Assembly (NCBI GenBank): GCA_002163155.1
Contig: MAAO01000006.1
Location: 868,001-932,000 of the forward strand
Source: Halobacteriovorax marinus
GTDB lineage: Bacteria > Bdellovibrionota > Bacteriovoracia > Bacteriovoracales > Bacteriovoracaceae
Direction: 5' to 3'
DNA length: 64,000 bases
Of this stretch, positions 33,796 through 42,138 are shown in pieces (within the stretch, counting starts at the first letter, position 1; each line of letters opens with the position of its first letter). Both the position numbers and the translations under genes were made by a program. The notes beneath the pieces were generated by a model. The model had not been told where the DNA came from, did no database searches, and worked only from the letters and a program-made list of their open reading frames with translations.

Positions 33796-35001
33796 CTAGT
33801 GGTGAATTCCTGGTATATCAAACTCTTTCTTGGCCTTAGCGAAAATCTCTAAAACTCTCGTTAACTCTTCAATAGAATGAGTCGCCATATAACTTGTTCT
33901 AATAAGTGCTTCACCTTTTGGAACAGCAGGAGCAACAACTGGAGTTGCAAAAACTCCATTGTCACTTAAATAGTTAGTTACTTGCATGGCCTTAAGATCG
34001 TCCCCAATAAAAATGGGAACAATAGGAGTTGTAGAACCATATGTGTAAAAACCAATTTCTTTAAAACCTTTTTGAATGAAATTTACATTTCTCCAAAGGT
34101 TTTCGTGAATTGTTTCATCATTTAAGATTACATCAATACAAGCACTCACTGTCGCAACCGCCGAAGGAGGCATAGAAGCAGAGAACATAAAAGATCTAGC
34201 TGTGTGTTTAACAAAATCAATAGCGTCTTTCTTTCCAGAAAGTACTCCACCAATTGAAGCGAAAGACTTTGAGAATGTTCCCATATTGAAGTCGACTTTA
34301 TCAGTCACTCCAAAGTGATTCATTGTCCCTCTTCCTCTATCTCCCATAACTCCAATACCATGGGCATCGTCTACATAAACAAAGGCGCCATATTTCTCAG
34401 CAAGTTCAATAACTTTATCAAGTTTTAAAACACTACCTGTCATGGAGAAAACTCCATCAGCAACGATCACTACGTTTTTAAAACGGTTTACGTTAGATGC
34501 GAGTTGCTCTTCTAGCGAGTCCATATCGTTGTGCTTATATTTAAAAGTAGCTCCAAGAGCTAATCTAGCGGCATCAATTAAAGAGGCATGGTTTTCTGAA
34601 TCAAAGATTAGACAATCTCTTGGACCACATATAGCTGGTAGTGCCCCAAGGTTTGTTTGCATTCCTGTTGAGAAGATAATGGCCGACTCGTGACCTAAGT
34701 ATTTGGCTAACTTCTCTTCAAGTTCCTCGTGAATTGTGAGGTTACCGTTTAAAAATCTTGAACCAGTACAACCGGTACCAAACTTTTCAATGGCCTTTAT
34801 TGAAGCTTCAATAACATGTGGATGATGAGTTAATCCTAAGTAGTTATTAGAACCAATCATGATTTGTTCTTTTTGGTTATGAGTAATCACTGTACCATCT
34901 GTCGCTTCAATAGCTCTGAAGTAAGGGTAGAGTTGATTGTCTTTCAACATTTGTGCTTTTTCTAAAACTTTGGAATTGCTTCCAACAAATTCTCTGGCCA
35001 T
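33796..35001 (-). CDS. spt: serine palmitoyltransferase (alpha-oxoamine synthase)
   Basis: A 401-residue PLP enzyme that condenses L-serine with an acyl thioester to 3-ketosphinganine, the first step of sphingolipid synthesis. PLP-site residues are visible: H138 (ENHASLIDAA), D211 and H214 (VYVDDAHGIGVMG), and Lys245 (GTFSKSFASIGG). The His214-to-Lys245 spacing equals that of the Sphingomonas enzyme. Related KBL, AlaS-type and BioF enzymes share the fold. The FSKSFASIGG motif and the acyltransferase/reductase neighbours favour serine palmitoyltransferase. It is the first gene of the operon and lacks a transmembrane anchor, as in other soluble bacterial forms. Confidence 0.85.
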   Translation of the reverse strand: MAREFVGSNSKVLEKAQMLKDNQLYPYFRAIEATDGTVITHNQKEQIMIGSNNYLGLTHHPHVIEASIKAIEKFGTGCTGSRFLNGNLTIHEELEEKLAKYLGHESAIIFSTGMQTNLGALPAICGPRDCLIFDSENHASLIDAARLALGATFKYKHNDMDSLEEQLASNVNRFKNVVIVADGVFSMTGSVLKLDKVIELAEKYGAFVYVDDAHGIGVMGDRGRGTMNHFGVTDKVDFNMGTFSKSFASIGGVLSGKKDAIDFVKHTARSFMFSASMPPSAVATVSACIDVILNDETIHENLWRNVNFIQKGFKEIGFYTYGSTTPIVPIFIGDDLKAMQVTNYLSDNGVFATPVVAPAVPKGEALIRTSYMATHSIEELTRVLEIFAKAKKEFDIPGIHH

Positions 35002-35070
35002 GTGTCGTCCAAGTTTGCTTTTGTGAATTCAAGATCCACAGTGTGAGTAATTAACCTTTAAGGTGGAAAA

Positions 35071-35099
35071 TATTTAACTTTTTGTTGATTTTTAGTCAA
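35071..35099 (-). promoter_or_regulatory. candidate promoter of the sphingolipid operon
   Basis: On the minus strand TTGACT (35099-35094) and TAAATA (35076-35071) are 17 bases apart. The -35 is one mismatch from consensus, but the -10 is poor. It would give a leader of about 60 bases before spt. Confidence 0.4.
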
Positions 35100-35227
35100 C
35101 GCTTTCTTTAATGCAGTGAAAGATCTATAGATCAATAAATTTATCTCTATATATCTTTAAGTATCTGTATATACAAGAAATTTCCTATTAACTTGCCTTT
35201 GGTGTTAGAAAACACTATCTAACATAT

Positions 35228-36211
35228 ATGAAAAAAAAAATCCTTCATTTCATATCCCTAACTTTAGTGTGCATAGGCATTGGTGGATTGATTTGGCTAA
35301 ATCAAGATAGGCCCACTAGTAACTTCGAAGATTCCTTTGACCCCTTACTTAAAACTGATGATGCGATCTTTCTTGATAAGAGCGCTACTGATTTTAATCG
35401 AGTAGCTGCCATTCGACGTCTTTGTATAAAGAAGAATAGGTTAGTGAGAACTTGGATATTGGAAAATCTCTCCATTGAGAATGAGCTGCTTAAGAAATCA
35501 ATGATTGAAGGATTAGGCTACTTTCCCGACTCTACAGTGAATAAGATTTTAAGTGAGATTGTTTTAGAAGATGAGGGTTCATACAAACTGGTGGCCCTTA
35601 GGGCGCTTGGAACAGTTGAGAATGAAGAACGTACTGAGATTTTAAAAAGTTTCAAGACTCAGAAATGGTCAGTGGAACAAAGAGTTCAATTTCACTTTAG
35701 TCTCTTTAAAAGCAAAATGTATTTCACAGATAAAAAGAAGAATCTCATTTGGTTAGTTGATTTTGCCAAAGAGCAAAGTGATGGAAAGTTACTCCAAGAT
35801 GTGATTACTGGACTCGCTCAAAATGTGCCAAACTTTGAAAGGTATCATGAGTTATTAAAAGATCTTCTTTATAAATCTAATGACGAAGTGATTGTTAATA
35901 GAGCGATCATTCATCTCTCTGTTTATGAAAAGAATTGGTTAAGACTTCAATCTAAGAAGATCATTCAGACTAAGAATAAAATGAAAATAAAGAGCTTTAT
36001 TTTAAGGGCGGGAGCCACTTGTCCAAAGGGTTTATTTAAAGTTTTTGAATTCTATGCAAAAGAGTATTCTGAGGGGGATTTTGTTATGAGAATGGCCCTT
36101 TCATTAAATGCTAGCAAATCAAAAGTTCTCTTTCACTCATTAGAAAAAACTCAAAAGAAACTTTTAAAGAATGAATATGATTTTTCAAAAGGAACTAGAG
36201 TTTGCTATTGA
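35228..36211 (+). CDS. membrane-anchored HEAT-like repeat protein
   Basis: A 327-residue protein with one N-terminal membrane anchor or uncleaved signal (FISLTLVCIGIGGLIWLN), so the rest should be periplasmic. Residues 55-200 contain helical pairs such as LKKSMIEGLGYFPDSTVNKILSEIV and YKLVALRALGTVENEERTEILKSF, like HEAT/ARM repeats that form protein-binding surfaces. No Shine-Dalgarno sequence lies before the ATG. TTGCCT-17-TATCTA ends only six bases upstream, so a near-leaderless message is possible but weakly supported. It overlaps the convergent PilZ gene by seven bases. Function is unknown. Confidence 0.6.
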   Translation: MKKKILHFISLTLVCIGIGGLIWLNQDRPTSNFEDSFDPLLKTDDAIFLDKSATDFNRVAAIRRLCIKKNRLVRTWILENLSIENELLKKSMIEGLGYFPDSTVNKILSEIVLEDEGSYKLVALRALGTVENEERTEILKSFKTQKWSVEQRVQFHFSLFKSKMYFTDKKKNLIWLVDFAKEQSDGKLLQDVITGLAQNVPNFERYHELLKDLLYKSNDEVIVNRAIIHLSVYEKNWLRLQSKKIIQTKNKMKIKSFILRAGATCPKGLFKVFEFYAKEYSEGDFVMRMALSLNASKSKVLFHSLEKTQKKLLKNEYDFSKGTRVCY

Positions 36212-36957
36212 TTAGCAAGTTTTTTTTGTTTCATAGTCTTACGAACTTCTTCAGCTCTGGCTGCACCATTAATTGAAATAAAGAGATCTTCTTCAACTCT
36301 TTTTGGAACATCAATAAAAGCAATTCCTACTTTGAAAATACCATTAAGATTTCCACCAGCATCTTTATCTGGCCAAATTTTGGCGACTTTTACTTCGGGA
36401 ATTTCAAACTTATCTTTATTGAGCCTTAGCATACAACTCTTAAAAATTTGTCCCTCAGGATATTTATCTTTCTCAGCTTCTGGAAGAGAGAAGGAAGTTC
36501 CACCGGCAGAAATATCATGAGCATCGTAGACTTCATCTTCAAGTTTAAACTGAATTTTGACAAAGTTATTGGCATTTAATCTATAATTGGTTCTCTGTTG
36601 AGAACTATAGACTTCTCTAATGATATTTATAAAGTAGCTCTTTTCTTCTTTATTGTAATTCAAGACACCATAAGTGAAATATTGAAATTTATCGTAGTTG
36701 AATTTTATATAAATTTGTTTGTCAGTGAGTTTTGATTTTGAAAGTTTGGATAAGAAGCCACCTTTCGACTTTAAAATGAGTTTCTTCGAGTTCTCAAACC
36801 CTGCAATCTCATACTCTTCTAATTCACTTTCCTTGTGACCTTGATCCCACAGGTAGGCGGTAAGTCCATCTTTGGCACAACACGTAAGTACACTATGGAC
36901 CTTATCAGTCTCTACAATTGAAAAGTAATGTTTTTTGTTCGCGTCTTTTTTTTTCAT
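36205..36957 (-). CDS. PilZ-domain protein (c-di-GMP receptor candidate)
   Basis: A 250-residue soluble protein. The C-terminal half (about 118-225) is a PilZ domain with the R-x3-R arm in SQQRTNYRLNA and the D-x-S-x-x-G turn in HDISAGGTSF, both needed for cyclic-di-GMP binding. The N-terminal half (1-115) is a beta-rich domain of the YcgR-N/PilZN type by position. It probably links second-messenger levels to motility, attachment or envelope functions. No partner gene is adjacent. Confidence 0.82.
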   Translation of the reverse strand: MKKKDANKKHYFSIVETDKVHSVLTCCAKDGLTAYLWDQGHKESELEEYEIAGFENSKKLILKSKGGFLSKLSKSKLTDKQIYIKFNYDKFQYFTYGVLNYNKEEKSYFINIIREVYSSQQRTNYRLNANNFVKIQFKLEDEVYDAHDISAGGTSFSLPEAEKDKYPEGQIFKSCMLRLNKDKFEIPEVKVAKIWPDKDAGGNLNGIFKVGIAFIDVPKRVEEDLFISINGAARAEEVRKTMKQKKLANQ

Positions 36958-37147
36958 CTATAAGTAGTGGTAAAAACAAAGTTCTTTTCTATATATTACT
37001 CAAATTGTACGTTTTTTTAAAGCCTTAATCTAAATCGGAATAATTTTCAGGTACTTATGGGTGAATATTCCTCCTTAGATTAATGACAAATGCCCATAAA
37101 TGAGTGTATTTGTAGGGAATTGATTATTTGAAAAAGGAAAAAGCTTA

Positions 37148-39802
37148 ATGAAGGACGCAACTCCCCAAACAATTTACTTAAAAGACTATAAGACTTCGGA
37201 TTACTTGATCTCTAAAATCCATTTAACATTTGATTTAGATGATACAAAAACTCAAGTAATTTCCAAGATGGATATTAAAGCAAATTACGATTTCAAGACA
37301 GGAAAGAGGGAACTCTTTTTAAATGGTGAAGAAATCTTGCTCAAGTCGATTTTTGTAAATGGACAAGAACTAGAGGCCGGAGATTACGATCTTGTAGAGA
37401 ATGGATTAATTCTTAGAAAAGTTGAAGCCGAATTTATTCTTGAAATTCATAATACAATTAATCCCATAGAAAATAAGGCACTGGATGGTCTTTATAAATC
37501 TGGTTCTATTTACTGTACTCAAAATGAGCCTGAAGGGTTTAGAAGAATTACATACTTCATTGATCGTCCAGATATTATGGCCGTTTATACAACTAAGGTC
37601 ATAGCTAATAAGAAGAATTTTCCAATTCTTCTCTCCAATGGAAACCCTATCGACTCTGGGGATCTAGAAGATGGTAAGCACTTTGTAGAATGGCTCGATC
37701 CATTTCCAAAACCTTCTTACCTTTACGCTTTAGTAGCTGGAGACTTAGGTGTAGTCAAAGATGAATTTATCACAATGACGGGAAGAAAAATTGCCCTCGA
37801 AATTTTTGTTGATAAAGGAAACGAATCTAAGTGTGACCACGCTATGAAGAGTTTAATCAACTCTATGAAGTGGGATGAAGAAGTTTATGGTCGTGAATAT
37901 GATTTAGATATTTATATGATTGTAGCGGTGGACTCGTTCAATATGGGGGCCATGGAAAATAAAGGTTTAAATATCTTTAATTCAGCTTACGTACTAGCAG
38001 ATCCTAAAACTGCAACTGATGATAACTTCTTTGGAGTAGAGGGAGTTATTGGTCATGAGTACTTTCACAATTGGACGGGAAATAGAATCACTTGTCGTGA
38101 TTGGTTTCAGTTAACTCTAAAAGAAGGACTTACAGTTTTTAGAGATCAAGAGTTTTCCTCCGACATGAACTCTAGAGTAGTGAATAGAATTGCCAACGTA
38201 AAAACTTTGAAATCTAGACAATTTGTAGAAGACGCGGGACCAACTGCTCACCCTATTAAGCCTAGTAGTTATATCGAAATTAATAATTTCTACACCATGA
38301 CTATTTATGAGAAAGGTTCTGAAATTATCAGAATGATTCACACTCTTCTTGGGGCAGAAGGTTTTAGAAAGGGAACTGATAAATACTTTGAACTCTTTGA
38401 TGGTCAAGCTGTTACAACAGAAGATTTTCTACATGCCATGAGTGTTGCAAATGAGAACTACGACTTTACGCAATTTGCTCACTGGTATCATCAATCTGGA
38501 ACTCCGCTTGTAGAAGTGAAAACTGCTTACAATGAAAGTGCTAAGGAGTATTCAATCACTCTTACGCAAAGTTGTCCTGCAACTCAAGGAGCTACAAGTG
38601 TAGAGTCTTATCATATGCCATTTAAATTAGGACTAGTTGATAAGGCAGGAAATGATTTAAAATTAAATTTACTAGATTGTGCAACTTCGCAGCCGCAAAT
38701 TGAAGAAAGTATCCTTCACTTAACTAAAGAGAGTGAGACTTTTACATTCACAAATATTGCAGCAGAACCTATCCCTTCTTTCAATAGAGGTTTTAGTGCT
38801 CCAGTTAATCTAAAGTCTGATCGCAGTTTAAGTGACTATGTTTTCTTAATGGCCCATGACTCAGATGAATTTAATAGATATGATTCTGCTCAAGCGTTAG
38901 GAAAAGAGCTCCTCAATTGTTTAATAACAGACTTAAGTCATGGAACTGAGCTGGTATTGGATAGACCGTATATTGAAGCTTACGGGAAACTCTTGGGCGA
39001 TGATTCAATTGATGACGCTTTTAAATCTCTTGCCATGGCAATTCCTAGTGAAGGAATCCTCCACCAAATGCAAGATGTGATTGATTATGAGAATACTCAA
39101 AAGGCGAGAAACTTTGTTTTAAAAACACTGGCCTATGAGCATAGAGACTTATTAGAAAAAATCTATAATAAATTAAATGTTGAAAAAGAATACTCACTTA
39201 GTCCAAGTGATATGGGTGAGAGAGCGCTAAAGAATATGGCCCTTGAATTCTTATTGGCCAGTGATGATACAAAATTTGAAGAGCTTTGCTTTAATCAATT
39301 TAAATCATCAACAAATATGACTGATGAGTTTGCTTCACTTCAATTATTAATCGGAGCTGATTCAAAATTTAAAGATCAAGCTGTTTCAATGTTCTATAAA
39401 AAATGGCAACACGAAACTCTTGTAATGCAAAAGTGGCTAACTGCTCAGGCTAAGGCCAAAGGTGATAATGCCCTAAGTAGAATTAAAGAACTACAAAAGG
39501 ACAAGGTTTACGATGAAACCGTTCCAAACTTAGTGCGCTCACTAATCTCAACTTTTGCTGCCAATACGACTGAGTTCAATCATAAATCAGGACGTGGTTA
39601 CCAATTTATTGCTGATCAAATCATTGCTATTGATAAACTCAACCCACAAATGGGTTCTCGTTTAGCTGGTAGTTTTAAAGACTACAAGAGATTACCAAGT
39701 GATCTCAAAGCTCTAGTGAAAGAAAACTTACAAAGAATAATGGAAGTGAAAGATCTTTCAAGCAATGTCTTTGAGATTGTTTCTAAAACACTCGCTGACT
39801 AA
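37148..39802 (+). CDS. pepN: aminopeptidase N
   Basis: An 884-residue M1 zinc aminopeptidase of the E. coli PepN type, cytoplasmic, trimming N-terminal residues of peptides. The substrate-binding motif is NMGAMENKGL near residue 265. The zinc site is H303-E-Y-F-H307 with E326 at the usual 19-residue spacing, and the catalytic tyrosine lies in FYTMTIYEKG near 390. Length matches the family, including the large C-terminal helical domain from about 550. AAAGGAAAAAG precedes the ATG. Peptide recycling fits a protein-degrading predator but is universal. Confidence 0.95.
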   Translation: MKDATPQTIYLKDYKTSDYLISKIHLTFDLDDTKTQVISKMDIKANYDFKTGKRELFLNGEEILLKSIFVNGQELEAGDYDLVENGLILRKVEAEFILEIHNTINPIENKALDGLYKSGSIYCTQNEPEGFRRITYFIDRPDIMAVYTTKVIANKKNFPILLSNGNPIDSGDLEDGKHFVEWLDPFPKPSYLYALVAGDLGVVKDEFITMTGRKIALEIFVDKGNESKCDHAMKSLINSMKWDEEVYGREYDLDIYMIVAVDSFNMGAMENKGLNIFNSAYVLADPKTATDDNFFGVEGVIGHEYFHNWTGNRITCRDWFQLTLKEGLTVFRDQEFSSDMNSRVVNRIANVKTLKSRQFVEDAGPTAHPIKPSSYIEINNFYTMTIYEKGSEIIRMIHTLLGAEGFRKGTDKYFELFDGQAVTTEDFLHAMSVANENYDFTQFAHWYHQSGTPLVEVKTAYNESAKEYSITLTQSCPATQGATSVESYHMPFKLGLVDKAGNDLKLNLLDCATSQPQIEESILHLTKESETFTFTNIAAEPIPSFNRGFSAPVNLKSDRSLSDYVFLMAHDSDEFNRYDSAQALGKELLNCLITDLSHGTELVLDRPYIEAYGKLLGDDSIDDAFKSLAMAIPSEGILHQMQDVIDYENTQKARNFVLKTLAYEHRDLLEKIYNKLNVEKEYSLSPSDMGERALKNMALEFLLASDDTKFEELCFNQFKSSTNMTDEFASLQLLIGADSKFKDQAVSMFYKKWQHETLVMQKWLTAQAKAKGDNALSRIKELQKDKVYDETVPNLVRSLISTFAANTTEFNHKSGRGYQFIADQIIAIDKLNPQMGSRLAGSFKDYKRLPSDLKALVKENLQRIMEVKDLSSNVFEIVSKTLAD

Positions 39803-39815
39803 TCTATTAATCTAT

Positions 39816-39840
39816 GGGGTCTTATTTAGGGCCCCTTGAT
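39816..39840 (+). terminator. weak terminator after pepN
   Basis: GGGGTC and GGGCCCC can pair imperfectly across a short AT loop, followed by a T-rich stretch (TTGATTTTTCT). It lies 14 bases after the pepN stop. Confidence 0.5.
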
Positions 39841-39962
39841 TTTTCTAACTCGTGGAAAATCTTAGATAACTTTCCTTGCTCTAAAATTACCTTGCTTATC
39901 CTATAAATACCTCCATAATAATAGCGTATGGCTAATGAAGGCCATTAGTTTGGAGTAATGTT

Positions 39963-40097
39963 ATGAAGAATCTAGAATTGATCTCAACGCTTCTTGCCCA
40001 ACTAAAATCAAGTGAACTCACTCTTACGGAGAGAGCAAAAGTAGAGAACCTATTTATTGCCCTTGTATTAGAAAGTGAAGATTCATTGGTTATGTAG
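39963..40097 (+). CDS. small 44-residue protein of unknown function
   Basis: A short reading frame of 44 codons with a good GGAG site seven bases before its ATG. The product starts MKNLELISTLLAQLKSSE and is an amphipathic, acidic, probably helical peptide without signal sequence. Its own ribosome-binding site and its place in an otherwise empty gap between pepN and a transporter-type gene argue that it is translated. No family is recognised, and coding status is not certain. Confidence 0.45.
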   Translation: MKNLELISTLLAQLKSSELTLTERAKVENLFIALVLESEDSLVM

Positions 40098-40154
40098 GTT
40101 TCTGCAGCATGGGAAATATGTTTACTAAGTTATTAGTTTAGTTAATATATTCCT

Positions 40155-40856
40155 ATGCGAGTATTTATCCTTTTAATTCTACTTTTTGGGCAAGAGCTCG
40201 AGGCTAAAGAAAAGGTCATCCTAGGAACTTTTCTCATCCCTCGCTATGTTCAATCTACAAAGCGTGGAGAGTTCATTGAACTCGTACGCGCTCTCTCTCT
40301 TAAGACCAAAGTAGAAGTGGAACTTATTATTTATCCTCCTAAAAGGACTGTGAGAGAATTTGTCTTTCAAAAGCTTGATGGTTATTTTCCTGCCCTTGAT
40401 ACTTTTAAGCATGGCGAAATTGAGAGAACTTCTAATTTCTATGTGAAAGAAGATTTTATCTTCGAAAGAGTGAATGACAGCTACAAGCTACAGAAAAAAC
40501 CCAAGCTTTGTTTAACTTCAGGTTATTCCTATAGTAAGGATTTAATAAAAAATCCTAAATGGGAAACTCTCTACGCTCCATCTGATGAGACTTGTTTTAA
40601 ATTATTGCTTCGTAAACGTGCGGACCTCTTTATTGGTGAAGAGGTGACTAGTGTAGCTGTAATAGAAAGTTTAAATCTTCACAAATTAATTACCTATAAT
40701 AAATTCTCTCCTGTCTCTTCACAGAAAGTTTACTTTGCTTTTAGTAAATCTAAGCGTGGCAAAGAATTGAGTAATAAATTTGATAAGGCCTTAAAAGATT
40801 TGATTATGGATGGAACCTACGATCGAATTTTCCACAGTAAGAAGTCTAAGAAGTAA
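40155..40856 (+). CDS. periplasmic solute-binding-like protein (SBP family 3 type)
   Basis: A 233-residue exported protein with a short signal peptide (MRVFILLILLFGQELEA). It has the two-lobe pattern of bacterial extracellular solute-binding proteins: VILGTFLIPRYV at the first strand, LDGYFPAL near residue 75, LLLRKRADLFIGEE near 150, and FDKALKDLIMDGTYDRIF near the end, a typical closing helix. No permease or ATPase gene is nearby, so it may be an orphan binding or sensing protein. The ligand is unknown. Confidence 0.7.
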   Translation: MRVFILLILLFGQELEAKEKVILGTFLIPRYVQSTKRGEFIELVRALSLKTKVEVELIIYPPKRTVREFVFQKLDGYFPALDTFKHGEIERTSNFYVKEDFIFERVNDSYKLQKKPKLCLTSGYSYSKDLIKNPKWETLYAPSDETCFKLLLRKRADLFIGEEVTSVAVIESLNLHKLITYNKFSPVSSQKVYFAFSKSKRGKELSNKFDKALKDLIMDGTYDRIFHSKKSKK

Positions 40857-40928
40857 TTGTATCTCTCTTTTTTTGTTAGTTTGACATGTGAAACTAATGT
40901 TTGTATACATGTCCGCACAGGAGAAATC

Positions 40929-41249
40929 ATGAAAAAAATCAAGATCTTAGCAATATGTACAATTCTATTCTCGGCCATAGCTTATGCTGCTTCACCTTTA
41001 GTTGAAGAGTTTAAGAGAAGAAAGTCGACAGTGCATACTACTCAGAAAAAAGAGATTTATGATTTTCTCGCTTCCTTTGGAAAATTACCTGAGAAAACTA
41101 TTGAGCTAGAAGTTTTTGGAACGACTGGAAAGTTTGTTATGAAAAATTCTTCTGATGAAGTTTGTTTTGGTGACGTTCCAACAGCATCCCTAGAATGTTA
41201 CAACTCAATCGGGTATAGAACTTTCTTTGAAGCCGGTGATAGTGATTGA
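40929..41249 (+). CDS. small exported protein of unknown function
   Basis: A 106-residue protein with signal peptide MKKIKILAICTILFSAIAYA. ATG 40929 is chosen because AGGAG lies five bases upstream and the signal begins there. An upstream extension to 40857 would hide the signal. The mature part has two cysteines (EVCFGD and LECYNS), likely a disulfide. The end overlaps the start of the following hydroxylase gene, so the two appear translationally coupled. Confidence 0.6.
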   Translation: MKKIKILAICTILFSAIAYAASPLVEEFKRRKSTVHTTQKKEIYDFLASFGKLPEKTIELEVFGTTGKFVMKNSSDEVCFGDVPTASLECYNSIGYRTFFEAGDSD

Positions 41250-42138
41250 TTTCTTTTCAAAGCTAGTAGATTCGGTTTTTATTTTTAATAAACCGGCCAA
41301 TCGACTCTATTTTCTTTATCTTATATCTTCATTAATTATAGTCTTTCTCTTTTCTAAAGAAGGGAGAAAGATCTTTTCAAAAAAATATTGGTTACATCAG
41401 TCTGCAGTATTTGATTACAAGATTTTCCTCTTTAATCAATTCTTAAAAATCTTAGTCATTATTCCTCTTATGTTTTCGGTCTTTCAAGTCTCTAGTCTTA
41501 TGCTGAGCTTTCTCTATCAAGTTTTTGGCAACGTGAAAGCGCTTGTAGTGTCAGATCAAAACTTAGTTTGGATATTTACCATCACTTCATTTGTCCTCAA
41601 TGACTTTGCTAGATTTTTCATGCATTTTCTTATGCATAAGATACCAGTCTTATGGAATTTTCATAGAACTCATCATACAGCGACAGTTCTCACTCCTTTT
41701 ACATTATTTAGAAATCATCCGGTGGAGGTTCTACTTTCACAGTTTAGAAATCTTATCAGTTATAGTTTAATTTCTACCATTTTCTTATTTCTCTTTAATA
41801 AACAGGTGGGAGGAGTTGATATTCTTGGAGTTAATATTTTTGGATTTGCTTTTAATTTCATAGGAAGTAATTTAAGGCATTCACATATTTTCTTAGGCTA
41901 TGGGCCTTTGGAGTACTTCTTTATTAGTCCAGCTCAACATCAAATTCATCATGCTAGAGCGAGTAAGTTCTATGATAAGAATTTTGGTGTCGCCATCGCT
42001 CTTTGGGATTTTATCTTTGGAAGTTTAGTCATTTCTAAGAAGATTGAAATGACTAGTTTTGGAGTAGATGAGTTAGAGACTCACCATACTTTTAATTCTC
42101 AAGTAATTCGCCCCATAAAGAATCTATTTCTTCTGTAG
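41242..42138 (+). CDS. sterol desaturase/fatty acid hydroxylase superfamily protein
   Basis: An approximately 298-residue membrane di-iron enzyme candidate, paralogous to the one at 19.2 kb. The histidine boxes are MHFLMHKI, NFHRTHHTATVL, SNLRHSH and QHQIHHARAS. Several hydrophobic helices flank them. The start is uncertain: GTG 41242 or 41236 near GGTG, or TTG 41227, all overlapping the upstream small gene. The 3' end overlaps the convergent cytochrome peroxidase gene by 47 bases, the longest such overlap in the window. Substrate is unknown, but a lipid is likely. Confidence 0.82.
   Translation: MIDFFSKLVDSVFIFNKPANRLYFLYLISSLIIVFLFSKEGRKIFSKKYWLHQSAVFDYKIFLFNQFLKILVIIPLMFSVFQVSSLMLSFLYQVFGNVKALVVSDQNLVWIFTITSFVLNDFARFFMHFLMHKIPVLWNFHRTHHTATVLTPFTLFRNHPVEVLLSQFRNLISYSLISTIFLFLFNKQVGGVDILGVNIFGFAFNFIGSNLRHSHIFLGYGPLEYFFISPAQHQIHHARASKFYDKNFGVAIALWDFIFGSLVISKKIEMTSFGVDELETHHTFNSQVIRPIKNLFLL

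Noticed and set aside
35122-35133. GATCTATAGATC palindrome upstream of the HEAT-like gene, considered as an operator
   Set aside because: It is short and AT-rich, and such a palindrome is expected by chance here. There is no second copy at a related gene.
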